From positions 82,685 to 146,684 of the forward strand of contig JAQMWT010000570.1 in the NCBI GenBank assembly GCA_029834535.1: a stretch of DNA of 64,000 nucleotides, in the 5' to 3' direction. Below the pieces are notes generated by a model. That model was not told the origin of the DNA. It made no database searches and was given only the letters and a program-made list of their open reading frames with translations. Source of the DNA: Chrysophaeum taylorii (Eukaryota > Sar > Pelagophyceae > Pelagomonadales > Pelagomonadaceae). Numbering within the stretch: the stretch's first letter is position 1; each line of letters begins with the position of its first letter. A program made the position numbers and the translations under genes. Shown here one piece after another: positions 30,731 through 43,100 of the stretch.

Positions 30731-32528
30731 AAAGAAAATCGTCCCCGCCCGCCGAGACGGACCTCGACGACGACGACGACGAGGCATCCTCGCCACCACC
30801 ACCACCGCAAACCCGGGAGGCGGTGGCGTCGCCGCGGACGGCGCTGGGGCGTCGCGTCGCGGGACTCGGCCTTCCCCCGCTCCCGCCCGAGCTCGGATGC
30901 CTCCGGCAGCCCAACGACGGCCGGCCGTTTTCGTGGTACGCGACCCCGCTCGCTCTCGACGCGGCCGAATCGGCGCGGCGCGTCGACTGGCGGCCCAAGG
31001 CCGGCGTCGTGGTCGCGACCCTCGCCGAGCACAAGGCGGCCGTGTGCCGCCTCGCGATCGCCCAGGACCAGTCCTTCTTCGCCTCGGCCTCGCACGACGG
31101 CTCGGCCAAGGTCTGGGTGACCCGCGGCCTCGAGCGCACCGTCTCCCATCGCTCGGTCTGCACCTACGAGGCCCAGCGCGGCGGCGCCCACGGCGAGCCC
31201 AAGTGCGCCATCACCGACGCGTGCGCCGTCGACAACTCGCGATCGGTCGCGACCGCTTCGTCGGGCGGCAGCGTTCACGTCTGGCGCGTCGAGCTCGCTC
31301 CGGGCGTCGAGAGCTCGCCCCCCCGCGACGATTCGGGCGTCGACCCGATCGGCGTCGATCGCTACGCCGTCGAACCCCCCGCGCCGGCCGCGGGCCGCCG
31401 ACGCCGAGACCCCGCGGCCGTCAACTCGCGCATCGCCCTCGTCCGCGAGCTCGTCCCCCACCAAAACGAGGGCGCGATCGTCTCGGTCAACCACTTCAAC
31501 ACTGACGCACAGTGCCTCGTCGTCTACGGCACGCGACGCGGCCGCCTTCACGCCTGCGACCTGCGCGCGCGACGAGAGGCCTGGACCCTCGAGATGCCCC
31601 CCGAGCTCGGCCTCCTCACCGCCGTCGCCCTCGGCCAGAACCGCAACTGGGCCTGCGCTGGAACCTCGCGCGGCTTCGTCGCCCTCTGGGACGCCCGCTA
31701 CCAGCTCCTCGCCAAGCTCTGGCGTCACTCGAGCCGCTCGACCGTCCATCGCCTCGCGACCTGCGCCCGACTCCCACTCTCCTCGGCCGAGAGCCCCCCC
31801 GCGCCCCTCGCCTTCGTCGCCGCCGGCGAAAACCAGGTCGCCGTTTGGGACCTTGCCGTCGGCGGAGCCTGCCGCCAGTGCTTCCGCGCGCGCCGCACCA
31901 CCCCCGCGGACCTCGTCCCCGACGACCCCGACGCCGCCTGGGCCTTGCCCGCTCTCAACGAGGTCCCCGTCCACGCCCACCCGAAATCGCGCGCCCTCGG
32001 CTTCGCCGACCTCTCCGGCGCCCTCCTCGCGCCGCCCAGCCTCGACGACCCCGCCCGCTCGAAACCCACCGTCCGCGCCATCATGGGCCGCATCTCTAAC
32101 CACGGCAATTCATACCTCCTCACCGGCGGCACCGACTGCCACATCCGCTACTGGGACTTCCTCTCTCCCAGCCGCTGCTTCACCGTCTCCGGACCCCCTC
32201 CGGGCGCGCCCAGACCCACCTACGAGTCGCCCCGCGTCGCGCCGCAAGGTGCCACCTCAGACGCCGACATCTCCGACGGCCGCTTCTTCGTCTGCCGAGA
32301 CCTCGACTTGCCCAACCCGCCCGCGCCCGCCGACATCCCTCTCGTCCAGCACCGCGGCGCCGTCTCGCCGCCAACCGCGCACGTCGATGCCGTCCTCGAC
32401 CTCAAGAGCATCGACTTCCCCATCAAGATGATGCTCTCCAGTAATTTTTGTTTTTGTCCAACAAACATCATGATCCTCTCTTGTCTCTCGCAGGTTCGAG
32501 AGACGGCGTCATCAAGTGCTGGCGCTGA
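27274..32528 (+). CDS. VPS15: VPS15 / PI3-kinase regulatory subunit 4 (pseudokinase-HEAT-WD40)
   Basis: I choose the ATG at 27274 because it gives MGNAVP, the N-myristoylation start expected of VPS15. One 53-nt intron (32441-32493, donor GTAATT, acceptor CTCGCAG) restores the WD40 ending SSRDGVIKCWR followed by a stop, so the protein has 1733 residues. Kinase-like domain (about 20-320): HGDITCENV (160-168) replaces HRDxKxxN, VDFAS (179-183) replaces DFG, and YVAPERF follows, as in VPS15 homologues, which lack a classic Gly loop. HEAT-like helices follow (about 560-970), then a disordered segment with long Ala, Asp and Pro runs (1110-1190), then WD40 repeats (about 1250-1733; ASASHDGSAKVWV is clear). 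VPS15 anchors VPS34 and Beclin-type subunits on endosomes and autophagosomes. Homopolymer runs are longer than usual. Confidence 0.93.
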
Positions 32529-33474
32529 CGATGCGAGACCATCACTCACCGTGGCGCGAAGACCTCGTGCTGGCGCCTCGCGGGCTCGTGCGCCTTCTTC
32601 TTCTTCTTCTTCTTCGAGCCGCGGTTCGTCGGTCTTCGCGAGAACATATAAGTGCTCCGACTGTAACCGAGGACGACGACGACGACGACGACGACGACGA
32701 AAATGGCTTCTTCCTCTCCGCGCACGCCATCAATCATTCCTTCCTGAGTTATTATCGTAATACAGTATCAGTATCCCCCCGAGTAGAGACAAAGACAAAC
32801 GCGCAGCACGCAAGACCCACCACGTTCGGGAGCCGGCGGCCGGGTTATTGAGAGCCCTTCCACTTCTTTCTAAATAGCAATGATGATCGACGGCAGAGCC
32901 GAGGCAGTGGCAGCGATGGCGTGGATTGGATTGAGTGCAACGAGCGACGTCGTCATGATGGGACGAACCACGAAGACGACCTGTGCTCGCTCGCGACGAT
33001 CGCAGGAGGCGGGGCCTCGGCAGTTCGCCGACGAGGAGGTCCTTATCGCTTCATCCTCGACGGCCGAGTAAGTCGTCGCGGAGGCCGCTTATAAAAACAA
33101 CAACAGGGTCGCGCTCACCCCGGGTGGTCGGGTGCGCGTTTGCCTTTGGTGTCGGCGAGGCTAGACTCGGACGACTCGAGGAAATGGGCGGCATGCCAGC
33201 CCACCAGGAAGGAGCCTGCTGCATCGCGTTATTCGAGGGTGTGTTTGTTCCCAGCAGTCTTGGATCATCGATCGCGAGCTGCTGATTTCGGGCGTCGAGG
33301 TCGGTCGCTCCAAGACCAGACGCTGGGAATGAATCCTCTAGTCGCTTCGGAGACGATCGTTCTCGAGTCCTTCTTCTTATCGCACGAGGAACGAACGCTC
33401 TCTCGAGACGACGTCACCACAACGCCAGCACGGCGTCCCTAAACCCTAATAAGAAGGGCTGTCTGTTGTGGCTC
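32529..33474. other. Intergenic; telo-box-like AAACCCTAA just before SWC4
   Basis: There is no convincing gene. Triplet repeats (TTC near 32600, GAC near 32680) lie just past the VPS15 stop. AAACCCTAA at 33441-33449 lies 26 bp before the next ATG and equals the plant telo-box promoter element. Confidence 0.5.
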
Positions 33475-34749
33475 ATGGGCGAGGTAGTGTCCGAGGATGG
33501 ACGATTTCCCGCGCGGAGCACGGCGCTCGTGCCCGCGCGAAAGGTGGAGAAGCGCGGAGGCGCGGCGAAGCGGTGGGAGTGGATCGCGTTCAAAAACTCG
33601 GCGCGGACCGACAGCCTAGAACTGTTTCACTGGCAGAAAGCTGGGGTCGAAGTTGTCGAATACCCCTACGCCGCGTTCAACGTGCGGCTCGAACGAATCG
33701 AGTACACCGAAGAGGAGTACGAGAAGCACCTGAAGGACGCGACCTGGACCATGGCCGACACGGACCATCTGATGGATTTGTGTTACCAGCTGGATTTGAG
33801 ATGGCCGGTGATCGTCGATAGGTATCTGCCCGTGCCGAGCCGGCCGCTCGAGCAGCTCCAGGCGCGGTACTACTTTGTCGCGCACGCGCTCCACGAGGCG
33901 CGGTCGACGAGCGTTGGGGACGTGGCAGCGTTGGGTATCTCGTCGCGTTCGAAGCACTTCGACGCGCAGTACGAAGAGAAGCGACGACGGCAACTGCACG
34001 CGGCCTTTTGCCGCACGCGCGCCGAGGAGGCCGAGGAAAAGGCGCTCCGGGACGAGCTCAAGGCTGTCGAGCTCGAGAGTCGGAGGCTCAAGAAATCCGC
34101 CAAACAGCACGCGGACGCGCAGCGGGCGGCGCGCGCGGCGCAACACGGCGACGTCGGTCACGCGGCGCAGCAGCAACAGCAGCGCGCGCAGGCGCGGGCG
34201 GCAGACGCGGTCGCTCGCACCGAAAAGGCGACGGCGCGGAGGCCCGTGCCCGGCCAGCCATACCTCCAGTCGGCGCGTCTCCGCATCCCCGATGCCCCCC
34301 CCGGCCTCTCCAAAGGTATGTTGCGAAAGCTGGCCCTCGTCCTCGACGAGCTCGGCGTTCCCCAGCGGCCCACCCCCACCGAGCTCGCCTGCGACGCCTA
34401 CGACGCCCTCCGCCGCGACATCGTCACTCTTCTCAGCCTCCAGAAGCTCGCCAACGTGAAGCAGGCCGAGCTCGCGCACCTTCGCAAGAACCTTGACGAC
34501 TCGGCGCACGCCCAGCGCGCGCACCACCACGCCGCCAAGCCCCAGGCCGCCGCGCCCGCCCCCTCCCAGCCGCCGCAGCAGCAACAACCGCAACAGCAGC
34601 AGCAGCAGCAGCAGCAGCAACCCCCCAAGCTCCAGGGGCCCTACCATCAGCCCGCGGCCACCAAACAGGCCAAGCCTGCGGCCTCCCACAAGCGTAAGAC
34701 CCCTCCGCAGGTTACCGCCGCCGCTTCTCACGTGCCTGCTGCTGACCCC

Positions 34750-34781
<32 letters not shown>

Positions 34782-34824
34782 CCAGCACCCGGCGGCGCGC
34801 TCTCACAAGAGGGCCCGAAAATAA
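33475..34824 (+). CDS. SWC4: SWC4/DMAP1 homologue (SWR1 / NuA4 subunit)
   Basis: The protein has 449 residues from the ATG at 33475 (the frame is open a little further up, but without an ATG). The N-terminal 130 residues carry the DMAP1 signature: WEWIAFKNSARTDSLELFHW, then EYPYAAFNVR and EEEYEKHL. The SANT-like helices TMADTDHLMDLCYQLDLRWP and YLPVPSRPLEQLQARYYFV follow. A long coiled coil (160-230) and the C-terminal DMAP domain (about 265-345, KGMLRKLALVLDELGVP) come next. The tail is two long Gln runs with a basic RKRARK-type nuclear signal at the end. The protein belongs to the complexes that exchange H2A.Z and acetylate histone H4. The poly-Gln tail is unusually long. It is a single-exon gene as far as I can see. 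Confidence 0.9.
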
Positions 34825-35609
34825 TGAATGAATGTCTACTTGTAGAAGAAACAAGTATCGGGACTAGTCCCTCGCCTCCATTTTATTCGAGCACACTTAA
34901 TAAGGTGATACCCTGCTGCTACGAAAGAGCAGTCGACTCGCGGGGCATGTCTCATATATGGTCGGCTTTTGAAAAAAAACCCTCCCGAACGAACCCCTGA
35001 GCGAGATACCTTAGCCTTTTCGGCATCCCTCACGTCTCCACACAACCAGCCAATAATGCCCTCGCCCCTGCTCGCACTCCCGCTCTTAGCAGCGATTCGC
35101 CAAACCCTGAAAAACACCCCCAGCACTGCGGCAACAACACCTGAACGGAAAACCCATTTCCGCCTCTTTCCAGTCACCACACGCACAACGCGACAAATAA
35201 AAAGCTTCAAGCACCCTCCCCCGTCGACCGGAGCTGTCCGTCGAGGGCCAGTCCACGATGTCGCGGCGGCCGTTCGGGCGAGGGTCTACTCTCCTCCGAC
35301 TGATGCCAATGATCCAGAAGAAACCAAGACAATGCTCGACGCGACGCGCTCTGGGGCCGCGGCAGCCGCACGTTCGAAGGGGGCAGCAATCTATGCGCTA
35401 GCGACGGCGACCTCGCGGCGGCGGCGGTCTCTGGTGAGTGAACGTCACGTCTCGTCTCTTATCCGACGACCGGCCTTCCAAAAAAACCCTTCTCCAGCAG
35501 CAGCAGCAGCAGCAGCAGCACCTAATAAGATCATTCAGGACGAAGAAGAAGAAGAAGAAGAAGAAGAAGGCAGCAGCGGCGGCTAAGTAAAGTAGAAGAG
35601 TAGAGTACT
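34825..35609. other. Intergenic between convergent genes
   Basis: An open plus-strand frame (34969-35586) is low complexity (Ala and Glu runs from CAG and GAA repeats) and lacks any domain, so I do not call it a gene. CAG repeats at about 35495-35520 and GAA repeats at 35543-35566 are the main features. Confidence 0.5.
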
Positions 35610-36841
35610 TTACCAAGGGAGATCGAGGGTGGGGAACATGCGGACGAGGAGCTCGGCATCGACGGTGTAGAATGCCTCGAGGAGCCGGCGAGTCTTGCGG
35701 AGGAGGGGTGGATAGGGGGGCTGGGCGGGGAGCGAGGTCCCGGCGGGCGGCGAGGGAAGGTCGAGAGCGTGGGAGGAGCCTTGGAAGGTGGTGATGACGG
35801 AAGAAATGGCGTCCGCCGTGAAGACGCCGCCGTGGTCGGATAGGCCGAGGAAGGTTCCGAGATTTCCGAGAGCGGTCGGGCCGCGCGCGGGCGAGAAAAG
35901 GTGCTCGTAGACGACGAGGTGGAGGCATTTAAGGTCAAATATCGAGAGGAGCCTGGTGATCTGGGGGGCATAAAAGCTCTTGGAGAAGACGTTGTCGTTG
36001 AGGGCGCCGATCTCGTAGTCGACGGGGAGGGAGTCGTTGAAGGAGGCGCGGCGCGCGACGGATCTGAGGTCGGGCTCCCAGGCGTCGAGGACGACCTGGC
36101 GCGCGTAGGCGTCGAAGACGAGGGGCGAGACGGCGCGCGGGGGGACGCGCTGGCCGCGGCTCGCGCACATTTTGACGGACCGCTGCTGGCGGAGAGAGGC
36201 GGAGTCCTGTTCCGGTTCGTCGGCGCCGAACGCTCGCTCGTAACACAAGAAAAGCTCGCGATCGCGCTGGTAGAGGCGGCCCGCCCTCGCGTAGCGCCAG
36301 AAGTCGTCGTAGGCGCGCGCCGTGGGCTCCCGGAGGGCGAAGACGATTTTGAGGCGCGGCCCCAGGAGCGTCCTCATCTCGTGGAGAGCGACGACGTTCA
36401 ACGAATAGTCGGGAGACGCCTCGAACCCGACCCGGGGCGCGGATTTCTCGGAGAAGGCAAAGTTCCGGAGGTAGCTCGTGATGCCGCGGCGGCCGCGCTT
36501 GGTCGCGCGGCCAAAGTAGGCGAGGGTCTTCTCGGGCGTCCGGACGCGCGGGTGTTCGCTCAGGATGGCCGCGACGATTCCGACGCCCGCCCGCGACGCG
36601 CCCACGCCGATTCCTACGGGGAAGCAGTACTGGACGCGGGGGTCTTCGTCCGAACCCAGCCGCCGCCGCGCCGCCTGCTCGGCTGCCGTGTGGTGGAGGC
36701 TCTGGCGCTTGACGCAGTGGCCGGCGAGGCCGTCGGTCGCCGAGGGCGCGACCGCCTCGGCCAGCGCCGAGAGGGAGCTCTCGACGCGCTTCTTGGATTG
36801 TTGCGGTTGTTGCGCCGCCGCCGCCGCCGCCGCCGCCGCCG

Positions 36842-36875
<34 letters not shown>

Positions 36876-37805
36876 GATGTGTTGCGCGTCTTTGGTCGAG
36901 GTGCGACCCAGGCAGGCGTAGGCGATGATCTCGAGGTGCGAGACCGCGTGGTTGTAGAGCTCGACGTCGAGGACGTTCGCTTCTCGAATCCGTTTCCGGG
37001 TCTCCGGCTTGAGCGCCGCCACTCTCGACGGCTCTCCCGCGTCGAGCCGCATGCTCCGCTTGTCGCCGCTCTCGAGGCGCCGCGCGATGTCGGATGTTGC
37101 GCCCTCGAAGTACGTCGGCAGCAGCTTCTCGAGCACCAAGAACGACTCGACCCATCGCTCTCTGACCGCGACCAAGACGTAGTCTCGCGCGAGCACGAGC
37201 TTGGCGCGCACGAGGGCGGCCAGACCGCGCTTCGAGGTCGAGCACATGGGCCCGCCCCCGCAGAACCACGCCGTCATCGTGTCGCAGGGCACGCACGCGC
37301 ACGGTTCGCGCAGTTCGACGCACGCGTCCAATTCCGAAGCCGTCCCCCGAAACCCTCTCACCGACCGCTCGATCGGGTCCTCGACGATGTTGAACCACGC
37401 GACGCGCCCCTCGGGGATGTCGGGGACCTCGAGGTAGCTAAAGCTCCGCTCCAAAAGCTGCGGCCGCTGGCGCTGCCGCGGCTGCGATCTCTGCTGAATC
37501 TCGCGTATCGTTCTCGCGACGCGCAACGGGTCCCCGTGCGATTCCATCGCGTCTGCAGCCAGCATCGCGAGCCGAGGGGTGTACCCATCCTTCTCGGGGG
37601 CGGTGTACTGGTACTCGACGACCTGTCCCACAGACTGGTTCTGGACCAGCTCGAACCACTCGGCCGACTTGAACCAGGGCAGCCGGTTGTACACCACGAG
37701 CAACGGCGAGGACGACGTGCAGGGAAGCGCGCGCCCGCAGGGAATGCTTACCACCACCACCACCACCGCCCAACAAGGCGATGGACCTGCTGCTCCCATC
37801 ATCAT
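35610..37805 (-). CDS. Tandem sulfotransferase: HS2ST-like domain fused to an NDST/3-OST-like domain
   Basis: The protein has 731 residues with an ATG start and a hydrophobic N-terminus (11-20) fitting a Golgi signal anchor. Domain 1 (about 38-295) resembles uronyl/heparan 2-O-sulfotransferases: VVYNRLP at 37-43, then FNIVEDPIERSVRGF, Cys clusters (162-188) and AALVRAKLVLARDYVLVAVRE. An Ala-rich linker (311-331) leads to domain 2 (about 394-731). It resembles heparan N- or 3-O-sulfotransferases: FPVGIGVGASRAGVG, ILSEHPRV, FEASPDYSLN and KIVFALREPTARAYDDFWRY (486-505, the 3'-phosphate loop). Both 5'-PAPS loops differ from consensus. Domain 1 has PWFKSA in place of P-K-T-x-S-T. Domain 2 has Arg405 where Lys is expected. 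Either domain may therefore be weakly active or structural. It likely acts on sulfated cell-wall or mucilage glycans. Confidence 0.78.
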
Positions 37806-37914
37806 TTCATCATCATCATCGCTCGCGACACCGCCGCGCCGGTGCCGGTCTCCACCAAAACCCTCTCCGCCGCTTTATGGTGGTGACGCAGTTCTGACGT
37901 GGTGGTGAGAGGAG

Positions 37915-38499
37915 ATGATACCCTCCCTCTCCGAGCTCTGCCTGACGCGACTCCTCGAGCTCCGCTACGAAGACGACGCCTCGATCCTCGTCGTGCGCGA
38001 GCTCCTGGACGACCACCATTTTGGGGTCAAGGCCGTCTCTCGGGCGGCCCTACGCACCCCCGAAGCCCTCGCGGGCCTGCGGCATCTCAACGCCCCAACG
38101 GACCCCGAGTGGACCCTCGTCGATGCGTGCCGGCGGTCCCTCGCGACGACCACCGCAGCGGCGTCTCTGGTCCAGTCGGCAGAGCGGACGCTCCGGGACC
38201 GCATCGACGCGCACGCCGTGAGTTCCGAAACCTGCGACGAAGTCGCTCTGACCTGCCGAGCGCTCCTCGGCAACGACAGATTTAAACGAGACATGGAAGG
38301 ACCCGTCTTGCCAAAGCCCGTCGCCGACCGCGTCCGGGCGCTCAGAAATCTCGCCGCGGCACACGGCCACCACGGAGCGAAACCCGCCGTCTCCGCCTCT
38401 CCCCACTGGCGCTACCAAGACCTGCGTCACGCCGGCTCTCGTCCGCGACGAGGACTCCCAGCATCGCGCGGGCCGTGGTTCCCCGGCTACGACCACTAG
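37915..38499 (+). CDS. Small uncharacterised protein
   Basis: This is a 194-residue frame with an ATG start, 109 bp from the divergent sulfotransferase start. The N-terminus PSLSELCLTRLLELRY has a leucine/cysteine spacing reminiscent of the LxxLCxxxL start of elongin-A or BC-box proteins, but the rest gives no support. Helical segments run to about 140, then a Gly, Pro and Arg-rich tail. The opposite strand is also open across this region, so a non-coding alternative exists. The short divergent gap and the compositionally normal N-terminal half favour a real gene. Confidence 0.5.
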   Translation: MIPSLSELCLTRLLELRYEDDASILVVRELLDDHHFGVKAVSRAALRTPEALAGLRHLNAPTDPEWTLVDACRRSLATTTAAASLVQSAERTLRDRIDAHAVSSETCDEVALTCRALLGNDRFKRDMEGPVLPKPVADRVRALRNLAAAHGHHGAKPAVSASPHWRYQDLRHAGSRPRRGLPASRGPWFPGYDH

Positions 38500-40148
38500 C
38501 TTCCTTTTAATTAAATATTAACAGCACCTCGAGGCAACTGCGATTGTCGATGTCTGTGGGGCGTCGATCGCGCTACTAGTCGCCGTGCTCCATTTTAGAT
38601 GCTCAGGTTCTTCATCGTCAGGGCGTTCAAGATCCGAACGCGGCGCGCCTCGTTTACTTTCTACGATCGCTCGCAATCTTCAACAACCCGCGGGGCAAAT
38701 TATTATGGGCCCGATCTCGTCGGAAGGGGACGCGCCGCAACTGTCTGCCTGTCTGTCTGTCTGTCTCTCTGTCTGTCTGTCTGTCTGTCCAGGGGAGGTC
38801 CTCCTCCCCAACATTCGTGACCGAGACTTTACTACGGTGGTGTGCGGCCACTCCTAGGGCGGTACGTATGGTCGCGGCGTCGTCCTCCACGTCGGTGGTG
38901 GTGGCGGCGTGTCGACGACGACGACAACAAGCCCGCGCTCAATGCGCGCCGCGAGCCCGCGTCCCGTGACGGAGTGAGCTCTCGAGACGCGACGTGGCCG
39001 TATGGCTGACATCTCTACGCGAACGACGAATCCGCGAAACAAGAGCCGATACGAGACGCCGGCATCGACGCGTTTCACCCTGCCCGGCCATTACTCTCGA
39101 CGCTCCCGCAACTCCCGACATATCGCCTACTCGACATCCATGGCCGCAACGACCAGCTCGCCACCTTTTACACCATCGCATGCTACTGATCGCGAGCAGC
39201 TTCTCCGCGTTCTGGACGCAACTGGACGTAATTTGCCTCGTGCTGGCGCTGCGCGGCGGCATCTTAGAATGAATGGTACTGCAGATCACATAGATAGTCA
39301 CAACGCGAGACCCTCCAAGATCGATTGCCACAACGGTCGACGCGGCTCACAACGCGGTGACTACTTTACCCTGTGTTTCCACGTTTACTGCGAATTTTCG
39401 AACATTCGTCCTGCGTTATCGCCGTACCGACGTTGGGCAGGCTTATGATGGCGGTCATCGGAGCGCTTTCTCCGAGCCAACAAAAAATGTTGCCGTTCAA
39501 CGCGCCGCCGCCGCAGAGTGCGCCACGCCGAAGTCCACGTCATGCTTTGTATTATTATGTTCCGCTTCAACATCGCGAGCCCAAGCGCCCAGTACGACAA
39601 TCCACAGGAAACAAAGGGCAGCCTGCCTCATAACGCCGCCTCTCCACCCACAGCAGCAGCAGCTTAAAAGAAACGGGATGCGCACGACGGCCGCAAAAAA
39701 TTAGAGTGGACAACCACCCGCACATCTGACACCAGAAGAAGCTCTATTTGGTGTTGGTGGTGACATGCTCCGCCGAATAAGCGCGGCGACGTGCTCCGCC
39801 GAATAAGCGCTCGCTCCACGCTGTGACCGGGCTCGAAGAAGAAGAAGAAGAAGAAGAAGAAGTGCGCACCGGCCGGCGCCAGGGCTAGCTGACATACATA
39901 GCACAGGCGCCGACCATTCTCGCAGGTTGAATTTTTCGAAATTTAAAAGTTCACCGAACCACTGGCATCTGATTCCTTTAAAATCAATCCAGCTCAGATG
40001 TATCCTCCGTCTGCAACGGTTAACGGATCGAAAGGCATTTCAAAATTGCGAACACAAAAGTTGAGTAGAGATCAACGGACATTTCTCGCGCGTGGCTGTC
40101 GAAGAAAATAAAGCGTGGCCCTCTCCCATTTAGTCACCGGGAGAGAGC
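38500..40148. other. 1.6-kb intergenic region with microsatellites
   Basis: No convincing gene. It contains a TGTC run (38741-38790), a GAA run (about 39835-39862), and a direct repeat near 39763-39806 (TGCTCCGCCGAATAAGCGC twice, about 28 bp apart). Confidence 0.5.
38741..38790. repeat. TGTC tetranucleotide microsatellite
   Basis: About twelve near-perfect TGTC/CTGT units with one or two substitutions. Confidence 0.85.
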
Positions 40149-43100
40149 ATGGCGTTGGACCAGTGCTACGTGGAGTCACGGTGCCGGTCCTGCGCCAAGG
40201 CATGCTGGAAGTACCAAGAGGAGGACGACATGGTCTCCAAGAGGCGGCATCTGTTTTGGATCGAGAGGGCGCGGAGCGGGCAGGCAACGTGCATCCGGGG
40301 GTGCGGGGAGCTCATTGCGAAGGGCGTCGTGCGGATCGGAACACCTATCGCCGACTCGCGCGGTTGCAGCGGCGTGATAAGCACGTGGTGCCACGTGGAG
40401 TGTGTGATGCTGGCCGACACGGTGCGCAAGCACGGGAAGATCGCGCCGGAGCGCGACATGTTTGGTTGGTCGGAGCTAAGCCCCTCGGAGCAGCAGACGG
40501 TCGTAGCAGAGCTCGCGAAGGAGGACCGCGAGGTGGACCGGCCGCTCGACCCGAGCGACCCGGCCTTCCTCCCGCAGCGCGCGTTGCCGCGCGTCGCGCC
40601 CCCGCCCAATATTGCGATGACGCTGCTGCCCTACCAGGAGGAGGGGTTTGGGTGGATGCGCGGCCGGGAGCGCGGCGAGGGCGACGGGATATTGGGCGGG
40701 ATTTTGGCGGACGAGATGGGTATGGGAAAGACCCTGCAGGCGGTGTCGCTCCTCGCGGCCGACGCTGCCGACGCGGTGCGGTCGGACAAGTCGAAGAAGA
40801 AAAAAAAGTCGTCGCCAGAAGGGCACCAGACGGCGGATCACGACGAGTACGCGTTCGCGCTCCCAAAGACGACGCTGGTGGTGCTGCCGTCGAGCGCCTT
40901 GTACCAGTGGCACGACGAGATCGTGCGGTACTGGAAGGCGGCGCGAGACGAAAAGGGTCGCAAGCTCCCCGCGCCCAAGATCCTCGTTTACTACCAGAAT
41001 CGCGGTCGCGCGACGCCGCAGACGCTCGACGATCACGACGTGGTCCTCACGACCTATCCCGTCCTCGAGGTCGAGTACCGCAATCAGGTCTCGGTGTGCC
41101 GCGTCGAATGCGAGTTCTGCGGCAAGAGGATGCTCCCGCGCAAGCTCAAGAGCCACTTCAAGTACCAGTGTGGTCCGCACGCCCGGCGCACGGCAAAGCA
41201 GGCAAAGACCCACCGAAAGGCCGACCGAGGCGTCGACGATTCGGCAGATAAGCGGCGGCCGGCCAAGAAGGTGACGGACGTGAGCGGGACGACGGTCGGG
41301 GAAACCTCGGACACCAAGCCGGCCTTCTTCCACTACCTCGACGCGACGCGCGAGGAAGTCGAGGCCGAGCTCGGCTCGGCGACGCCCAAGGATGTTCGCA
41401 GGCTGCAGCGAGATCGCTGGAACGCGATGAGCGACGCGGAAAAGGCACGGTTCGAGGCGACGGAGAAGTCACCCGCGCGCCGCCGCCGCCGCCGCTCTTC
41501 TTCTGCCAAGGGCGGCGTCAACACGCCCTCGCAGATATACTGGGACCTCATGGTTTCTGCCGATCGCGAAGACGAGATTAAGAGTCAGTTCGACAAGGGC
41601 CGCCGCAAACAAGACGACCGCGACGACGAGCCCGCCGACGACAACGATGACGACAAGAAGGGCCGCCGCCGCCGCCGCCGCCGGCGGAAAGACGACGACG
41701 ACGACGACGGCGAGCCCATTGACGTCGAGGTGGAGGAGCCGGGCGACCTCGCGCCGTCTTTCGAATCTGAGGAGGTCGAGCAGAACCCAGCGACTATCCC
41801 TGAGGATGACGACGGCGATGTGCCACTCGAGCGGTCGTCACCGCGCAACCAGCCGCGGGAGGACGAGAAAGAGCAGAACCAAGTGACTATCTCCGATGAT
41901 GATGATGATGATGTGCCACTCAAGCGGTCGTCGCCGCGTTCGCGCAAGCCTGTCATTCGGTTTTCGCCTGCTCTCAAAGACGTCGACGACCGCGAGGAAG
42001 CCGACCGCGGCGAGGAAGACGTGGCTGCTGCAGAGGGTGGTGACGACGCGCCGGCGCGTAGGCCTCGGGCGTTGCGCGAGCTCGACGACACTTTAGTGTC
42101 GGGCAACCGCGACCAGGCGCCTTCGATGGTCACGCCCAGCCGCCTTCGCCGGAAGCAGCGTTCTTCCGACGAGGAGCCCGCGCCGGAGAAGAAGCCAGAG
42201 CCGAAGAAGAAAGCAAAGAAGGCTGAGAGGAAAGCCAAGTCGCCGTCGAAAAGGAAGGCTGACGACGATGAGGATGAGTACGAGGAGGAGGAGGAGGAGG
42301 AGGAGGACGACGACGACGAAGACGACGACGACTACGACGACGACGAGGTCGAGGTTGTTGTCGCGAAAAAGAAACCGGCTTCAAAGAAGGCAAAGAAGGA
42401 GAAGCTCGCCGCTGCGAAGATAGACGACGACGATGAAGTGGAGGTCGTCTCGAAGAATAAAAAATCGGCTGCAAAAAAGAAGAGCCGTGGGGGAGACGAC
42501 GTGGAAAGCGAATCGGACGGCGAGCGCGAGCAGCTGATCGAAGAGCTCGTGCGCCAAGCAATGGAGCGCGCAGCCGAGGCTCGCGCCAAACCCAAGAAGA
42601 AAAAGCGTAAGAAGTCGGGGTCCAAAAAGCAGGCCGAGGGCAAGAAGAAGAAAAAGATGTCGGAGAACAAGAAGAAGAAGAAGCTGGAGGACGATTCGGA
42701 ATCCTCGTCGTCTGAGGACGAGTCGTCTTCTTCCTCGGACGACGAGGAGGAAGAAGAGGGGGGCTTCGCGCCGGCGGACCTCGTCAAGGACGTCGAGGGC
42801 GTGGACTTGCGCGGGTCGATACTCCACTGCGGTTTGTGGCGGCGCGTCATCCTCGACGAAGCGCACCGCATCAAGGGATTCAACTCGTCGACAGCCAAGG
42901 CGGCCTTCGCGCTCCGCGCCGAGCGGCGCTGGTGTCTCACCGGAACGCCCCTCCAGAACCGCGTCAAGGAGCTCCAGTCGCTCGTCCGGTACCTCCAGGT
43001 GGACCCGTATGCGTACTACTTTTGCAGCAAGAAGGGCTGCAAGTGCAAGATGCTGTACTGGGGTTTCGGGGCGCGCGGCGCACATTGCGAGCATTGCGGC

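Noticed and set aside
29632-32103. An 823-residue minus-strand open frame opposite VPS15
   Set aside because: It mirrors the GC-rich third positions of VPS15 and contains only Gly, Arg and Glu-rich text with no domain.
34969-35586. A 205-residue plus-strand protein
   Set aside because: Mostly Ala and Glu runs from CAG and GAA microsatellites with no domain.
35901-37886. A 661-residue plus-strand open frame opposite the sulfotransferase
   Set aside because: Antisense shadow; the minus strand carries recognisable domains throughout.
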